In this document: positions 8,089 through 16,770 of the stretch, in pieces
How the letters are laid out: each line of letters begins with the position of its first letter
Position numbering within the stretch: position 1 is the first letter of the stretch
From: Nitrospirota bacterium
Lineage (GTDB): Bacteria; Nitrospirota; Thermodesulfovibrionia; Thermodesulfovibrionales; Dissulfurispiraceae
Reading direction: 5' to 3'
NCBI GenBank assembly: GCA_023476565.1
Contig: JAMCVZ010000027.1
Coordinates: 1 to 63,164 of the forward strand
DNA: 63,164 bases
The notes under the pieces: model-generated
Databases searched by the model: none
What the model saw: the letters and a program-made list of their open reading frames with translations, nothing else
Told to the model about the DNA's origin: nothing
Made by a program: the position numbers and the translations under genes

Positions 8089-8237
8089 AAACGACAAAAG
8101 TAAGGTTACAGAGAATATTGCGATTGTTTTTTCCTGTCATTCCGGCTTGTCCGGAATCTTTTCCTGCTTTAAGAAGGATTCCCGCCAAGCGGGAATGACA
8201 AGTGCAAAAGCGTTATGTCACTTTACTTTTGTCGTTT
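8089..8237. repeat. Palindromic repeat with perfect 15-bp terminal inverted repeats
   Basis: AAACGACAAAAGTAA (8089-8103) is the exact reverse complement of 8223-8237. Nested inside is a second imperfect palindrome, TGTCATTCCGGCTTGTCCGG near 8135 against CCCGCCAAGCGGGAATGACA ending 8200. The core is of the widespread TCATTCCCGC...GCGGGAATGA intergenic type. It sits right after the vsr stop. No transposase is present, so a MITE/REP-like non-autonomous element or a bidirectional terminator are the options. Confidence 0.7.
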
Positions 8238-8350
8238 TCTATAGATAGGTCCGAGCCTGTGTGTGTGACCAGGAATGGACGTGACACCCACCGGTAGATA
8301 TAATAATGGGCAATAATAAGTGAGAAAAGGGATAATAAGAGCATAATAAT

Positions 8351-8367
8351 ATGGTACTATAATGGTA
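8351..8367. promoter_or_regulatory. Candidate arm-type sites near attR (two ATGGTA)
   Basis: ATGGTAC occurs at 8351 and 8362, 11 bp apart, matching the five-copy ATGGTA cluster at the attL side. Inferred binding sites for the integrase arm-binding domain. Confidence 0.4.
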
Positions 8368-8428
8368 CTGAAGAAACAGCGGGCAAAAAACCTTTGAAAA
8401 TTAGTGCTAATGGGCCTAGCTAACGGGT

Positions 8429-8475
8429 TTCCCAAGCTGAAGGTCGCGGGTTCGAATCCCGTCGCCCGCTCCATT
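8429..8475. repeat. attR: 47-bp direct repeat of the tRNA-Gly 3' end
   Basis: A perfect copy of 81-127. It is preceded by TAACGGG instead of the D-arm sequence, so it is not a tRNA gene by itself. It marks the chromosomal right boundary of the island. Confidence 0.93.
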
Positions 8476-8592
8476 ACTGCTCAGCAGGATCCGAACGAAT
8501 ACAATAACCGGGAGCACAGGATAAGTCTTTTATGATAAAATGGCATACAAAAATTGCCGGGCCTGGCAAGGGCCCCGCAGGGATTTTTATAC

Positions 8593-10014
8593 ATGAGCCA
8601 TCTGATTAACTCTCATTTGCCTATACTCCTCATAGATGATGAGCCGAATATTCTGCTCAGCCACAGCAGGATGCTGCGCATGGAAGGCATGGAGGACATT
8701 CTGACCATCGATGACAGCAGGCAGGTCATGCCCCTCCTTGCAAAACAGGATGTGGCGGTGATTACGATGGATCTCAAGATGCCGTATATCACAGGGGATG
8801 CGCTGCTCGTTGAGATCAACCACTACTACCCGCATATCCCCGTTATTATCATGACGGCAGTGGACGAGATAGAAACTGCGGTAAAATGCATGAAGGCCGG
8901 GGCTTTCGATTATCTGGTAAAGCCGGCAGATGAGAATTTATTCATAGCGAGCATTAAAAAAGCGCTGGAATTCTATACGCTGCGGAGCGAAGTATCCTCT
9001 TTGAAGCAGCACCTGCTTACGGACAGGCTGGAGCATGCGCCCGCTTTCTCGTCGATCATTACGCAGAGCAAGAAAATGCATGCCGTCTTCAAGTATGTCG
9101 AAGTCATTGCACCCTCCCATCAGCCTGTTTTGATTACCGGCGAAACAGGAGTGGGAAAGGAATTGATCGCACGGTCGATACATTCCCTGAGCAGGCGCAC
9201 AGGGGTGTTTGTAGCGGTAAATATAGCGGGATTGGATGACACTATGTTTTCAGATACCCTGTTCGGCCACAAGAAGGGTTCATTTACCGGAGCCGAACAG
9301 TCGCGGGAGGGGTTGATAGCCCAGGCGTCGGGCGGGACTTTGTTCCTTGATGAGATCGGCGATCTGAACGAGGCGTCACAGGCTAAACTGCTGCGTCTTC
9401 TCCAGGAGCGTGAATATTATCCCCTTGGGGCGGATGTGCCCAAGACAAGCGATGCGCGCATCATCGTAGCCACCAATCAGGATCTCCAGAAATCAATAGC
9501 GTCCGGCAGGTTCCGTAAAGACCTCTATTATCGTCTCCGTGCACATCAGATCCATATCCCTTCGCTCAGGGAGAGGCTTGAGGATATTCCCCTGCTGGTC
9601 GATTGCTTTCTCGGGGAGGAGGCGCTGTCTCTGAACAAGAAAAAGCCCACTCCACCGCATGAGCTTATCACGTTCCTGTCGACTTCAGATTTCCCGGGTA
9701 ATGTACGTGAACTGCAGGCCATGGTTTTCGACGCCGTGGCCCGGCACAGGTCAGGTGTATTATCGATGGACAGTTTCAGGGAAATTATAGCGCAGGAGCG
9801 CTTATCTTTGCGCAATGATTCCCCTCCGGTACAAGGAGGACAGGCGCTTTACGGCAATTCCGGACGACTCCCGACATTGAAAGAGGCCGAAAGCTCCTTG
9901 ATAGCGGAGGCGCTGAAGCGCTCTAACGGAAACCAGGGGATAGCAGCCTCCCTCCTGGGGATTACCCGACAGGCCCTTAATAAGCGGCTGCTGAGAACAA
10001 GAGACGGGAAATGA
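8593..10014 (+). CDS. Sigma54-dependent response regulator (NtrC family)
   Basis: 473 residues: receiver (Asp15/Asp16, phosphoacceptor Asp60 in VITMDLKMP, Lys110 in VKPA), AAA+ domain (Walker A GETGVGKE, Walker B GGTLFLDEIGD) and a Fis-type C-terminal HTH (IAASLLGITRQALNKR). The sigma54-contacting loop reads GSFTGA, not the consensus GAFTGA, a conservative change. I start at ATG 8593; an in-frame TTG at 8554 would add 13 residues with no homology. It is the first chromosomal gene after the island. Its cognate kinase is not adjacent, and a role in motility is inferred from neighbours. Confidence 0.92.
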   Translation: MSHLINSHLPILLIDDEPNILLSHSRMLRMEGMEDILTIDDSRQVMPLLAKQDVAVITMDLKMPYITGDALLVEINHYYPHIPVIIMTAVDEIETAVKCMKAGAFDYLVKPADENLFIASIKKALEFYTLRSEVSSLKQHLLTDRLEHAPAFSSIITQSKKMHAVFKYVEVIAPSHQPVLITGETGVGKELIARSIHSLSRRTGVFVAVNIAGLDDTMFSDTLFGHKKGSFTGAEQSREGLIAQASGGTLFLDEIGDLNEASQAKLLRLLQEREYYPLGADVPKTSDARIIVATNQDLQKSIASGRFRKDLYYRLRAHQIHIPSLRERLEDIPLLVDCFLGEEALSLNKKKPTPPHELITFLSTSDFPGNVRELQAMVFDAVARHRSGVLSMDSFREIIAQERLSLRNDSPPVQGGQALYGNSGRLPTLKEAESSLIAEALKRSNGNQGIAASLLGITRQALNKRLLRTRDGK

Positions 10015-10365
10015 GAGCTTTTTACAATAAGCGCATCTTTTCATCTTATAACATAACCACCTGCTCATCCTTTCCCAAAAGCTTGAGACTTTTTTTGCAT
10101 ATGCAATAATTCTCTCATCGCGCCATCACTTTCACTATAAAGGTCTTTTTGCTCTATCCTTTCCCCCTTGCCTGATAAAGGTCTCAAGCCTTTGCTTCTT
10201 CAGGCGCCCTTTAAAAGCAGCAGGTATTATTGAAAATACTACTGAAAAAAAATATTAACGGGAGTGGCATTATTCATGCTCTGTTAAGGTCATGAGAGCT
10301 GAAAGGCACGTTGCACAAAGGGGAACCGGCAAGGTCCTTTATCAAGAGGAGAGGAGGGAAAAACA
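10015..10365. other. 351-bp intergenic region with a sigma54 promoter
   Basis: AT-rich, no ORF. It contains the -24/-12 element at 10265-10280 serving the receiver gene at 10366. I see no clear terminator for the upstream gene. Confidence 0.6.
10265..10280 (+). promoter_or_regulatory. Sigma54 (-24/-12) promoter before the receiver gene
   Basis: TGGCATTATTCATGCT has the invariant GG and GC ten bases apart and matches TGGCA / TGCT. It lies 85 bp upstream of the 10366 start. Confidence 0.7.
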
Positions 10366-10761
10366 ATGGCAAAGCATATTCTGGTAATAGATGCAGTCCC
10401 CCATTCGCGTTTTGCTGTTGTGAGCGCCTTGAGAAAGGCTGGTTATGAAGTAAGCGAGTCAGGGGACCAGGTGGAGGCGCTCTCTATGATTCTGAATACA
10501 CAGGAGAAGGGTATGCCCTTTGATCTGCTCTGTGCAGACATCCGGATGCCGGGGATGACAGGGCTTGAGCTGATCTGCGAGTTGGAGAGAAGAAGGGTTT
10601 CAATACCGATCATAGCTATCAGTAATTACGTGAACAGAGATTTGGTGACGGAACTGGTACGCAATTGCTGCTCCGATTTGCTGGTCAGGCCGTTCGAGCC
10701 GCAGGAGTTGCTGCAGCGGGCCGGTGAAGTTCTGGAAAGATATGAGAAAGGCTTTTTTTAG
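10366..10761 (+). CDS. Degenerate single-domain response regulator
   Basis: A 131-residue CheY-like receiver. Phosphoacceptor Asp58 (CADIRMPGMTG) and Ser86 are kept, but the acidic pair is reduced to Asp9-Ala10 and the conserved Lys is replaced by Arg108 (LLVRPFEP). Phosphorylation chemistry should therefore be altered or lost; it may act as a pseudo-receiver. It has a strong AGGAGAGGAGGG ribosome site and sits behind a sigma54 promoter, in a row of motility regulators. Confidence 0.85.
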   Translation: MAKHILVIDAVPHSRFAVVSALRKAGYEVSESGDQVEALSMILNTQEKGMPFDLLCADIRMPGMTGLELICELERRRVSIPIIAISNYVNRDLVTELVRNCCSDLLVRPFEPQELLQRAGEVLERYEKGFF

Positions 10762-11015
10762 CGTGCCACGAAGGAAGAATAGCGTGAAATGCTAATGCAC
10801 ATATCAACGCAACTTCTGAATACCCGGATAGCTTAATCGAATCGGCAGCGCATGTTTTGGAATAGTGAGAAAAGAGTGCCGTATCAGAACTGGGGCAAGC
10901 AGCTTATCTTATAAGTTCATGGCATTTTTTTACTTTGTCATGGAGGTTCCCTATACCGGCCAAGAATCCAAAATAATTATTGACCTTTTAATTTATCGTA
11001 TGTCATATTTATGAC

Positions 11016-12008
11016 GTGGAAAATGGGATAGGGAATAATGGATCACCACAGATTATAGGTAATTCTCAGGCAATCAGGCATATATACGAGCTTACTGCAA
11101 GGGTTTCGAATTGTTACAGCACAGTACTTATCCTGGGCGAAAGCGGGACAGGTAAGGAACTCGTAGCAAAAAACATCCATTTTAACAGCAAGAGGGCTGA
11201 CAAGCCGTTTGTCCCCGTCAATTGCGGCGCAATCCCGACAGAGCTTCTGGAATCGGAATTGTTCGGCCACGAGAAAGGCGCCTTTACCGGGGCTATAGCA
11301 ACCAGGATAGGCAGATTCGAGATGGCCGACGGTGGGACAATATTTCTCGATGAAATAGGCGAGATGCCGTCCATTCTTCAGGTCAAGCTTTTAAGGGTGC
11401 TGCAGGAAAGGTCTTTTGAAAGGATCGGGGGGACCAAGACGGTAAACGTCGATGTCAGAATTATTGCCGCCACTAATCAGAATCTAGAACATGCAGTCAA
11501 AGAGGGAAGGTTCAGGGAGGACCTCTTTCACAGGCTGAACGTAATACCGATTGAGTTGCCGCCATTAAGGAAGAGGGTTGAGGATATCCCCATCCTCTGT
11601 AATTTTTTCATAGAAAAGCATGCCGGGAGATTCGGAAGAAACCCGGTGACCATTACCGATGAAGCGTTAAAGGTATTTACCGGATATGCGTGGCCGGGTA
11701 ATGTCAGGGAGCTTGAAAACGCGATAGAGAGACTTCTCGTCCTCAAAGATAGTGACGTTATAAACGCATATGATCTTCCCGACAAGATGACGGGCAAGAG
11801 GATTCCCGAATTGCCGAACATAGAGCTTGACGACGATGTGAATCCCTTCGTCGGCGGTATAGATTTAAATGCAGCGCTTGAGGAGTACGAAAAGCGGCTC
11901 ATTCTCCATGCCCTTGAACTCCACAACGGAGTAAAAAGCCAGGCTGCAAAATACCTTAACATTAACAGAACGACATTAATTGAAAAAATGAAAAGACTGC
12001 GGTTATAA
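11016..12008 (+). CDS. FlrA/FleQ-like sigma54 activator without receiver
   Basis: A 330-residue AAA+ enhancer-binding protein: Walker A GESGTGKE (41-48), GAFTGA loop (88-93), Walker B GGTIFLDEIGE (~106), and a C-terminal Fis-type HTH (AAKYLNINRTTLIEKMKRL). It lacks a receiver, so it resembles a short FlrA/FleQ or PspF type and would be regulated by another protein, perhaps FlhG or the degenerate receiver upstream. The start is GTG 11016 with little ribosome site. A possible TTGACC/CATATT promoter (10980-11009) ends so close that a very short leader is implied. It is the likely top activator of the sigma54 flagellar promoters in this window. Confidence 0.88.
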   Translation: MENGIGNNGSPQIIGNSQAIRHIYELTARVSNCYSTVLILGESGTGKELVAKNIHFNSKRADKPFVPVNCGAIPTELLESELFGHEKGAFTGAIATRIGRFEMADGGTIFLDEIGEMPSILQVKLLRVLQERSFERIGGTKTVNVDVRIIAATNQNLEHAVKEGRFREDLFHRLNVIPIELPPLRKRVEDIPILCNFFIEKHAGRFGRNPVTITDEALKVFTGYAWPGNVRELENAIERLLVLKDSDVINAYDLPDKMTGKRIPELPNIELDDDVNPFVGGIDLNAALEEYEKRLILHALELHNGVKSQAAKYLNINRTTLIEKMKRLRL

Positions 12009-12145
12009 ATCCTCAATTCGAAGCACTAAATTCCAAACAGTATCACAAATCTTAATTTCTAATTTTCATATGCACCCCATGTCATAAAAATAACGCGCCC
12101 GATCACACTTTTTAATTCTTTTCGTCAGATAATTGACTCGACAAG

Positions 12146-12250
12146 ACAGTAACGAGTTATCAGTAACGAGTAATACACGGTCCGGAAATGGTAGCTGATA
12201 GAGCATTCAAGAAAAAACGTGCTGCTCTTTATTCTTTACTTGTTACTGTT
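12146..12250. repeat. Word-repeat hairpin (AGTAACGAGT type)
   Basis: Left arm ACAGTAACGAG...CAGTAACGAGTAAT (12146-12173) pairs imperfectly with ATTCTTTACTTGTTACTGTT (12231-12250), with a ~57-bp loop. Intergenic, before the TPR gene. Confidence 0.65.
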
Positions 12251-12320
12251 TTTTGTAGCTGGCATATTTCTTTCATAATAAAATATGGATAATTGTGCAA
12301 TCAGGAGTTTTGGAGAAATT

Positions 12321-14030
12321 ATGGCCAGGAGAGCATATCCTTTGATCCGCCGTTTTTCAGTTACAGCCTGCTGCTGTTTAATTGTCGTGCTTTGCCTTGT
12401 CCATCCCGTTTCGGCCTCTCCTGCGGCAGGGGGGCAGGGGGCGGGCAGCGCGGCCGCTGACAAGGAATTTGAAGATAAGCTGAAAAGTGCTGACGGCTAT
12501 CTCAAAACAAAAGATTTCATTAAGGCCGAAGAACTTTACAGGGAGGTTTTCCTCTCCGTAAAAAAGGGCCCGTTATCCGAGAGGGCGCTCTTCAATATCG
12601 GCAAGGCGGGTTTCTATTTAAAGCGTTATAACGATGCCCGGCTCAAGATAGAGCGTTTTATCTCGCTCTATCCCCGGTCCGTATACCTCAACGAGGCCTA
12701 TCTTTTGCTCGGTTATATTGCACTGAATCTACAAAAGCCAGCAGCCGCGCAGCAGTACTTTGAGAAGGTCGGCGGCCCCCTGGAAGACCGGGCCGATATA
12801 GGGAAAGCGGAAGTGGCCCTGAGGGCCGGCAATATTTCTAATGCCGAATCGTTAATCCAGAGGCTTAATAAAAGGGTGCTGGAAGTCAATCCCCGTGCCC
12901 TCTATGTAAAGGCGATGATATACAGCAAAAAAGGAATGCATAAAGAAGCGGTGAGCACGATAAACAAAGTATCGGATCCGACTTTGAAAGAAGAGGATCT
13001 CAGATTCGGCAAGGCATTGATTTTATACAACGCATCCAGATTTGCCGATGCTGAAAAGGTGTGCCTTGGCATAACGAAGGAGCCCTCATCGAATTTTGAG
13101 AGGACCAGTGCGAAGAAAATGCTGGTGACTATCTACGATGCCCAGGGGAAAATAGATGATGCGTTAAAACTGGGCCTTGAAATCATGCCGGGTGAAACCG
13201 ATGATAATTTTAAGATGAAGCTCGTCAGGCTCTTCGAAAAAAAGGGAGATGTGACCAATGCCCTGAGATACCTTAACTTTTTGCAGGATAAGTCTTTGAA
13301 GTCCGCAGAAATTGAAAAGAGGCTCAAGGGCATTATCGAATCGAAGGGCGCGAAAAGTATGGAATACGTTTTGAAATTCTCACCTTACCTTGACCAGGAC
13401 AGCCGGTATGCCGTGGATATCGCACGGTATCTGATTACAAACGGCAGGAAGTTTGAGGGCATGGCGCTTCTCAGGAGAACGTTGAGGGGCTCTGCAAAGG
13501 GAGATGCCTCCCTGTACATGGCGGAATTGCTCATAAATGAAAAGAAATACGCCGAGGCCGGGAGATTTATTGCGCCCGTAATGCTCGACGGCAGATATTT
13601 TTCCAGGGCATCATATCTTATGGCAATAATTTTCAAGCAGGAAGGCGACTACCGGCAGGCGATACAATCCCTGCTGAAGACCATCAAGTTTTCCAGGGAT
13701 TACAGGAACAGCGCCCTGCTTGCCGATCTGTACTGGGAGGCCGGAGACAGGTCAAGCGCCTTGAAATATTACAGCGCGGCTTCCAATGCAGGTGACGGCA
13801 TATCCTCTGTAAAGGCAGGAGACCTCTATTATCTGTCGGGTAACAGGGCCAAATCCCTCGCCTTTTATAAAAAGGCGCTCGATCAGGGCATTAATGATCC
13901 TGAGAGCGCCCAGTGGGCGTACTACCAATACGGGAAGCTGTCAAAAGATAAAGAGTATCTGAAGAAAGCGGCCGGCAGCGGTGGTATAATCGGGGAGGCC
14001 GCAAAAATCATTATAGCAGGTAAGGAATAA
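12321..14030 (+). CDS. Exported tetratricopeptide-repeat protein
   Basis: About 569 residues. An N-terminal signal peptide (RRAYPLIRRF, then the hydrophobic run CCCLIVVLCLV, cleavage near VSASPA) is followed by many helix-turn-helix TPR-like repeats to the end (for example ALFNIGKAGFYLKRYNDARL, SLAFYKKALDQGINDPESAQ). It is probably a periplasmic scaffold. ATG 12321 is preceded by GGAGA; an in-frame ATG at 12285 has no ribosome site. It is directly followed (5 bp) by the FlrB-like kinase, suggesting it serves motility or sensing. No enzymatic motif. Confidence 0.85.
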   Translation: MARRAYPLIRRFSVTACCCLIVVLCLVHPVSASPAAGGQGAGSAAADKEFEDKLKSADGYLKTKDFIKAEELYREVFLSVKKGPLSERALFNIGKAGFYLKRYNDARLKIERFISLYPRSVYLNEAYLLLGYIALNLQKPAAAQQYFEKVGGPLEDRADIGKAEVALRAGNISNAESLIQRLNKRVLEVNPRALYVKAMIYSKKGMHKEAVSTINKVSDPTLKEEDLRFGKALILYNASRFADAEKVCLGITKEPSSNFERTSAKKMLVTIYDAQGKIDDALKLGLEIMPGETDDNFKMKLVRLFEKKGDVTNALRYLNFLQDKSLKSAEIEKRLKGIIESKGAKSMEYVLKFSPYLDQDSRYAVDIARYLITNGRKFEGMALLRRTLRGSAKGDASLYMAELLINEKKYAEAGRFIAPVMLDGRYFSRASYLMAIIFKQEGDYRQAIQSLLKTIKFSRDYRNSALLADLYWEAGDRSSALKYYSAASNAGDGISSVKAGDLYYLSGNRAKSLAFYKKALDQGINDPESAQWAYYQYGKLSKDKEYLKKAAGSGGIIGEAAKIIIAGKE

Positions 14031-14035
14031 CCGTT

Positions 14036-15145
14036 ATGGCTGATATCGAGCTCTTGAGCAAAGCGTTGGAGAGTTTCAATGCCGCCTCCGCGACTCTCGC
14101 CCAGTATTACAAGACGCTTGAGGATAAAGTCGGGCTGCTGACAAAGGAGGTAGAGCACAAGAAGCAACTGCTTGACAGCATTCTCGACAGCATCGATGTC
14201 GGCGTGGTCTTTTTCGACAAGGATGGTATTATAAGGCTCGTGAACAGCGCTGCTGAATCCCTGCTGAATATCAAAGCCGGCGAAGTGGCCGGGGGGACTT
14301 CATTGCATGCGGTCATCCACGATGAAATGATCGAGCCTGAAAGCGGCAAGCCGTTTCATGCCCTTGTATCGCGTTCGGACGTAGAGGACAAGGAGGGTAG
14401 CATCATCGGGTATGTCCTGATCTTTAAAGATATAACAAGACTTAAACAGCTTGAGTTAGAGAACGAGAGGAACGGCCGTTTGAGCGCCATGGGAGAGCTT
14501 GTCCTCAAGATCGCGCATGAAATCAGGAACCCCCTCGGAAGCATAGAGCTGTTCGCGAGCCTCCTTTCGGGCGATCTGAGAGGAACCGAGCATGGTGATT
14601 ATGCACAGAGGATATCGAATTCGGTAAGGTCGCTTGTCAATACCCTCGATAACATGCTCAGGTTCTCAAGGGGCATAATCCCCACAATGGAATTCTGCTG
14701 CCTGAACGATATAATTGCCGAGATCTGCGGAGAGTTCGGGGAACTGTTGGCGGGCAACAAGGTCAGTTTCAATTTTATCGAAAACGACGAGTGCCGGCTG
14801 CCCCTGGACAGGGTGCTTATCAGGCAGGCGGTTATCAATATCCTGTTGAATTCGTTCCAGGCAATAAAGGGCAGGGGGAGCATTGAGATCAAAGTTGCGT
14901 ATCAGAACGACCGCCGGTCGGCTGCACTTACCATCAAAGACAGTGGTGTCGGTATGGATGAGGAGACGCAGTCGAGGATATTCGAGCCCTTTTTCTCTAC
15001 GAAAGACAGGGGGACCGGACTCGGCATGTCGATAACCGCAGGGGTGATAGAGGCACATAAGGGAAGCATCGATGTTAGAAGCGAGATCGGGAAAGGGACG
15101 GAGTTTGTTATTACCTTGCCTGTTCATAAACAGGCCGGGGATTAG
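14036..15145 (+). CDS. PAS-domain sensor histidine kinase, FlrB/FleS-like
   Basis: A 369-residue soluble kinase: N-terminal coiled coil (~15-50), PAS domain (~45-130; SIDVGVVFFDKDGIIRLVN), HisKA with His161 (KIAHEIRNPLGSIELFASLL), and HATPase with N box (NILLNSFQAI), DSGVGMD and GTGLGMSI. The H-box is typical of FlrB/FleS flagellar kinases. There are no membrane segments, so it senses a cytoplasmic cue, in known systems the export apparatus or switch assembly state. It would phosphorylate the FlrC-like regulator downstream, which is broken here. Confidence 0.9.
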   Translation: MADIELLSKALESFNAASATLAQYYKTLEDKVGLLTKEVEHKKQLLDSILDSIDVGVVFFDKDGIIRLVNSAAESLLNIKAGEVAGGTSLHAVIHDEMIEPESGKPFHALVSRSDVEDKEGSIIGYVLIFKDITRLKQLELENERNGRLSAMGELVLKIAHEIRNPLGSIELFASLLSGDLRGTEHGDYAQRISNSVRSLVNTLDNMLRFSRGIIPTMEFCCLNDIIAEICGEFGELLAGNKVSFNFIENDECRLPLDRVLIRQAVINILLNSFQAIKGRGSIEIKVAYQNDRRSAALTIKDSGVGMDEETQSRIFEPFFSTKDRGTGLGMSITAGVIEAHKGSIDVRSEIGKGTEFVITLPVHKQAGD

Positions 15146-15219
15146 GATTGCAGATTGTAAAGAAGAGATTTTAAAATGCTGGAAAAGATGCATTGAAATT
15201 TTGCAATTTCCAATTTGCA
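15144..15219. repeat. Weak word-repeat hairpin (GATTGCAGATTG type)
   Basis: AGGATTGCAGATTG on the left and TTGCAATTTCCAATTTGC on the right are loosely complementary. Pairing is poorer than in the other elements listed. Confidence 0.35.
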
Positions 15220-15234
15220 CCGGAGCGGGGCGAT

Positions 15235-16696
15235 ATGAAAAAAGTATTGGTCATAGATGATGAAGCGGATATGGCGGCGGCGCTGAAAGAATCCTTGAAG
15301 AGGTTCGGATTTGATCCTATGGTATATCACGATGCCGCAGATGCGTTATCGGAACTGAATCTCAACGACTTCTCCCTTATTGTCACCGATATGAAGATGC
15401 CCAAGATGAGCGGACTGGAGTTTCTAAAAGAGGTGCGGGACCGGAACATCTTTGTCCCTGTCATCGTTGTCACCGGTTATGGAACCGTGGAAAACGCCGT
15501 GGATGCCATGAAGCTGGGGGCAACCGATTACATCATCAAACCGTTTTCCTTCGAGGTGCTCAGGAAGGTTATCGAGCGCCTGCTCCCGTCAGGCGACAGC
15601 GATATCGTCGCTGAATCCGCTGCCATGAAGAATATCATGTCCGTAATGAAAGAGGGAAAACGCCGTGGATGCCATGAAGCTGGGGGCAACCGATTACATC
15701 ATCAAACCGTTTTCCTTCGAGGTGCTCAGGAAGGTTATCGAGCGCCTGCTCCCGTCAGGCGACAGCGATATCGTCGCTGAATCCGCTGCCATGAAGAATA
15801 TCATGTCCGTAATGAAAGAGGTTGCAAAGAGCGATATAACGGTTCTCCTGTCCGGGGAGAGCGGTACGGGCAAAGAGGTTGTCGCCAGGTTCATCCATAT
15901 GAACAGCCTCAGGGCGGATAGGCCTTTTGTAGCCATTAATTGCGCCGCGATCTCCGAGAACCTTCTTGAATCCGAGCTGTTCGGACATGAGAAAGGCGCA
16001 TTTACCGGCGCCCTTGAAAGGAGAGCGGGCAAATTCGAGCTTGCCGGCAGGGGGACTTTGCTTCTCGATGAGATAAGCGAAATGGCCTACCCGCTTCAGG
16101 CGAAGCTGCTCCGCGCGATACAGGAGAGAGAGATAGACAGAATCGGGGGACGCTCTCCCATCCCGGTGGATGTCAGAATAATCGCCACTACAAATAAAGA
16201 CCTGCTTTCAGAGGTTAAAAAAGGCCGTTTCAGGGAGGACCTTTATTACCGTCTGAATGTTTTTCCGATAAAACTTCCGCCACTCAGAGAGCGGCGTGAG
16301 GACATACTTCCGCTGACCGTATTTTTTTTGAATAAACTATCGAACAAGATGAGCAGGCTTTTTAAACTCTCCGATGAACTCAAAGCATATTTGATGAAAC
16401 ACAACTGGGAGGGCAATACCAGGGAGCTTGAGAATTTTATCTATAGAATAGCGGTAATATCGAGGGCCGAGGTCCTGCTGCCTCCGGCTGGTGAACAGCC
16501 GGGGGGGACGGCGGTTTCCGTAAACGCCACCAGGACAGGAAGAATAAAAGACATGGAAAGGGAATTGATTGTGGAGACCCTGAAAAAGATGGGGGGCAAC
16601 AAGACACGGGCGGCCGAACTGCTCGGTAAAACGGTAAGGACCATAAGGAACAAAATAAAGGAATATAATATTTCAAATGAGGAGATCAGCGGCTAA
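15235..16696 (+). pseudogene. FlrC/FleR-like response regulator, frameshifted by a tandem duplication
   Basis: Receiver with Asp8/Asp9, Asp52 and Lys102, AAA+ domain (GESGTGKE, GAFTGA, LLLDEISE) and Fis-type HTH (AAELLGKTVRTIRNKIK). A perfect 166-bp tandem duplication (15489-15654 / 15655-15820) shifts the frame. The first reading frame stops at 15780 after the receiver, about 182 codons. The ATPase and HTH lie in another frame, open to 16696, with no ribosome site of their own. Removing one copy leaves 1296 bp, an intact 431-residue protein, so the break is a single event. As it stands the class III flagellar regulator is off. Recent mutation, reversible switch and assembly artefact are the options. 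Confidence 0.9.
15489..15820. repeat. Perfect 166-bp tandem duplication inside flrC-like gene
   Basis: Copy 1 is 15489-15654 and copy 2 is 15655-15820, with no differences seen. The unit begins GGAAAACGCCGTGG and ends GTAATGAAAGAG. 166 is not a multiple of 3, hence the frameshift. No longer flanking repeat explains it; microhomology at the junction is only one base. Confidence 0.95.
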
Positions 16697-16721
16697 GCAC
16701 GGCATTTTTCGGCGTTGGAAC

Positions 16722-16737
16722 AGGAATAGAAATTGCA
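16722..16737 (+). promoter_or_regulatory. Candidate sigma54 promoter before flgB
   Basis: AGGAATAGAAATTGCA has GG and GC at the required spacing of ten bases and a perfect TTGCA, but a weak -24 half. It lies 34 bp upstream of flgB, where the basal-body operon should start. Confidence 0.45.
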
Positions 16738-16770
16738 TGACGTTGATTAACTCAACACAAAGGGGGTACT

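Larger units (their letters stand above)
81..8475. mobile_element. Integrated defence-type genomic island in tRNA-Gly
   Basis: The element is bounded by perfect 47-bp direct repeats (81-127 and 8429-8475) made of the tRNA 3' half plus CCATT. Cargo in order: tyrosine recombinase pointing at the tRNA, Xis-like HTH protein, tRNA-Ser fragment, operon of C5-methyltransferase, PRTase-like protein, P-loop ATPase and an unknown protein, then Vsr. There are no phage structural, replication or conjugation genes, so it is a minimal integrative island or satellite. Excision would remove about 8.35 kb and restore one tRNA copy. The word-repeat hairpins common in the rest of the window were not seen inside it, consistent with a separate origin. 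Confidence 0.9.
8088..8592. other. 505-bp gene-free right end of the island and junction
   Basis: Contains the inverted-repeat element 8089-8237, two ATGGTA candidate arm sites (8351, 8362), attR (8429-8475) and 117 bp of chromosome before the next gene. A short hairpin, GGGCC(N7)GGCCC at 8559-8575, precedes the next start. The antisense reading frame across attR is not a gene. Confidence 0.7.

Noticed and set aside
8223-8474. Minus-strand 83-codon frame beginning MERATGFEPATFSLG
   Set aside because: It is the antisense reading of the tRNA-derived attR repeat, a familiar false protein in annotations; there is no ribosome site.
10300-10316. GGCACGTTGCA resembling a sigma54 promoter
   Set aside because: GG and GC are far too close; the ten-base spacing is absent. 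The site at 10265 has the correct spacing.
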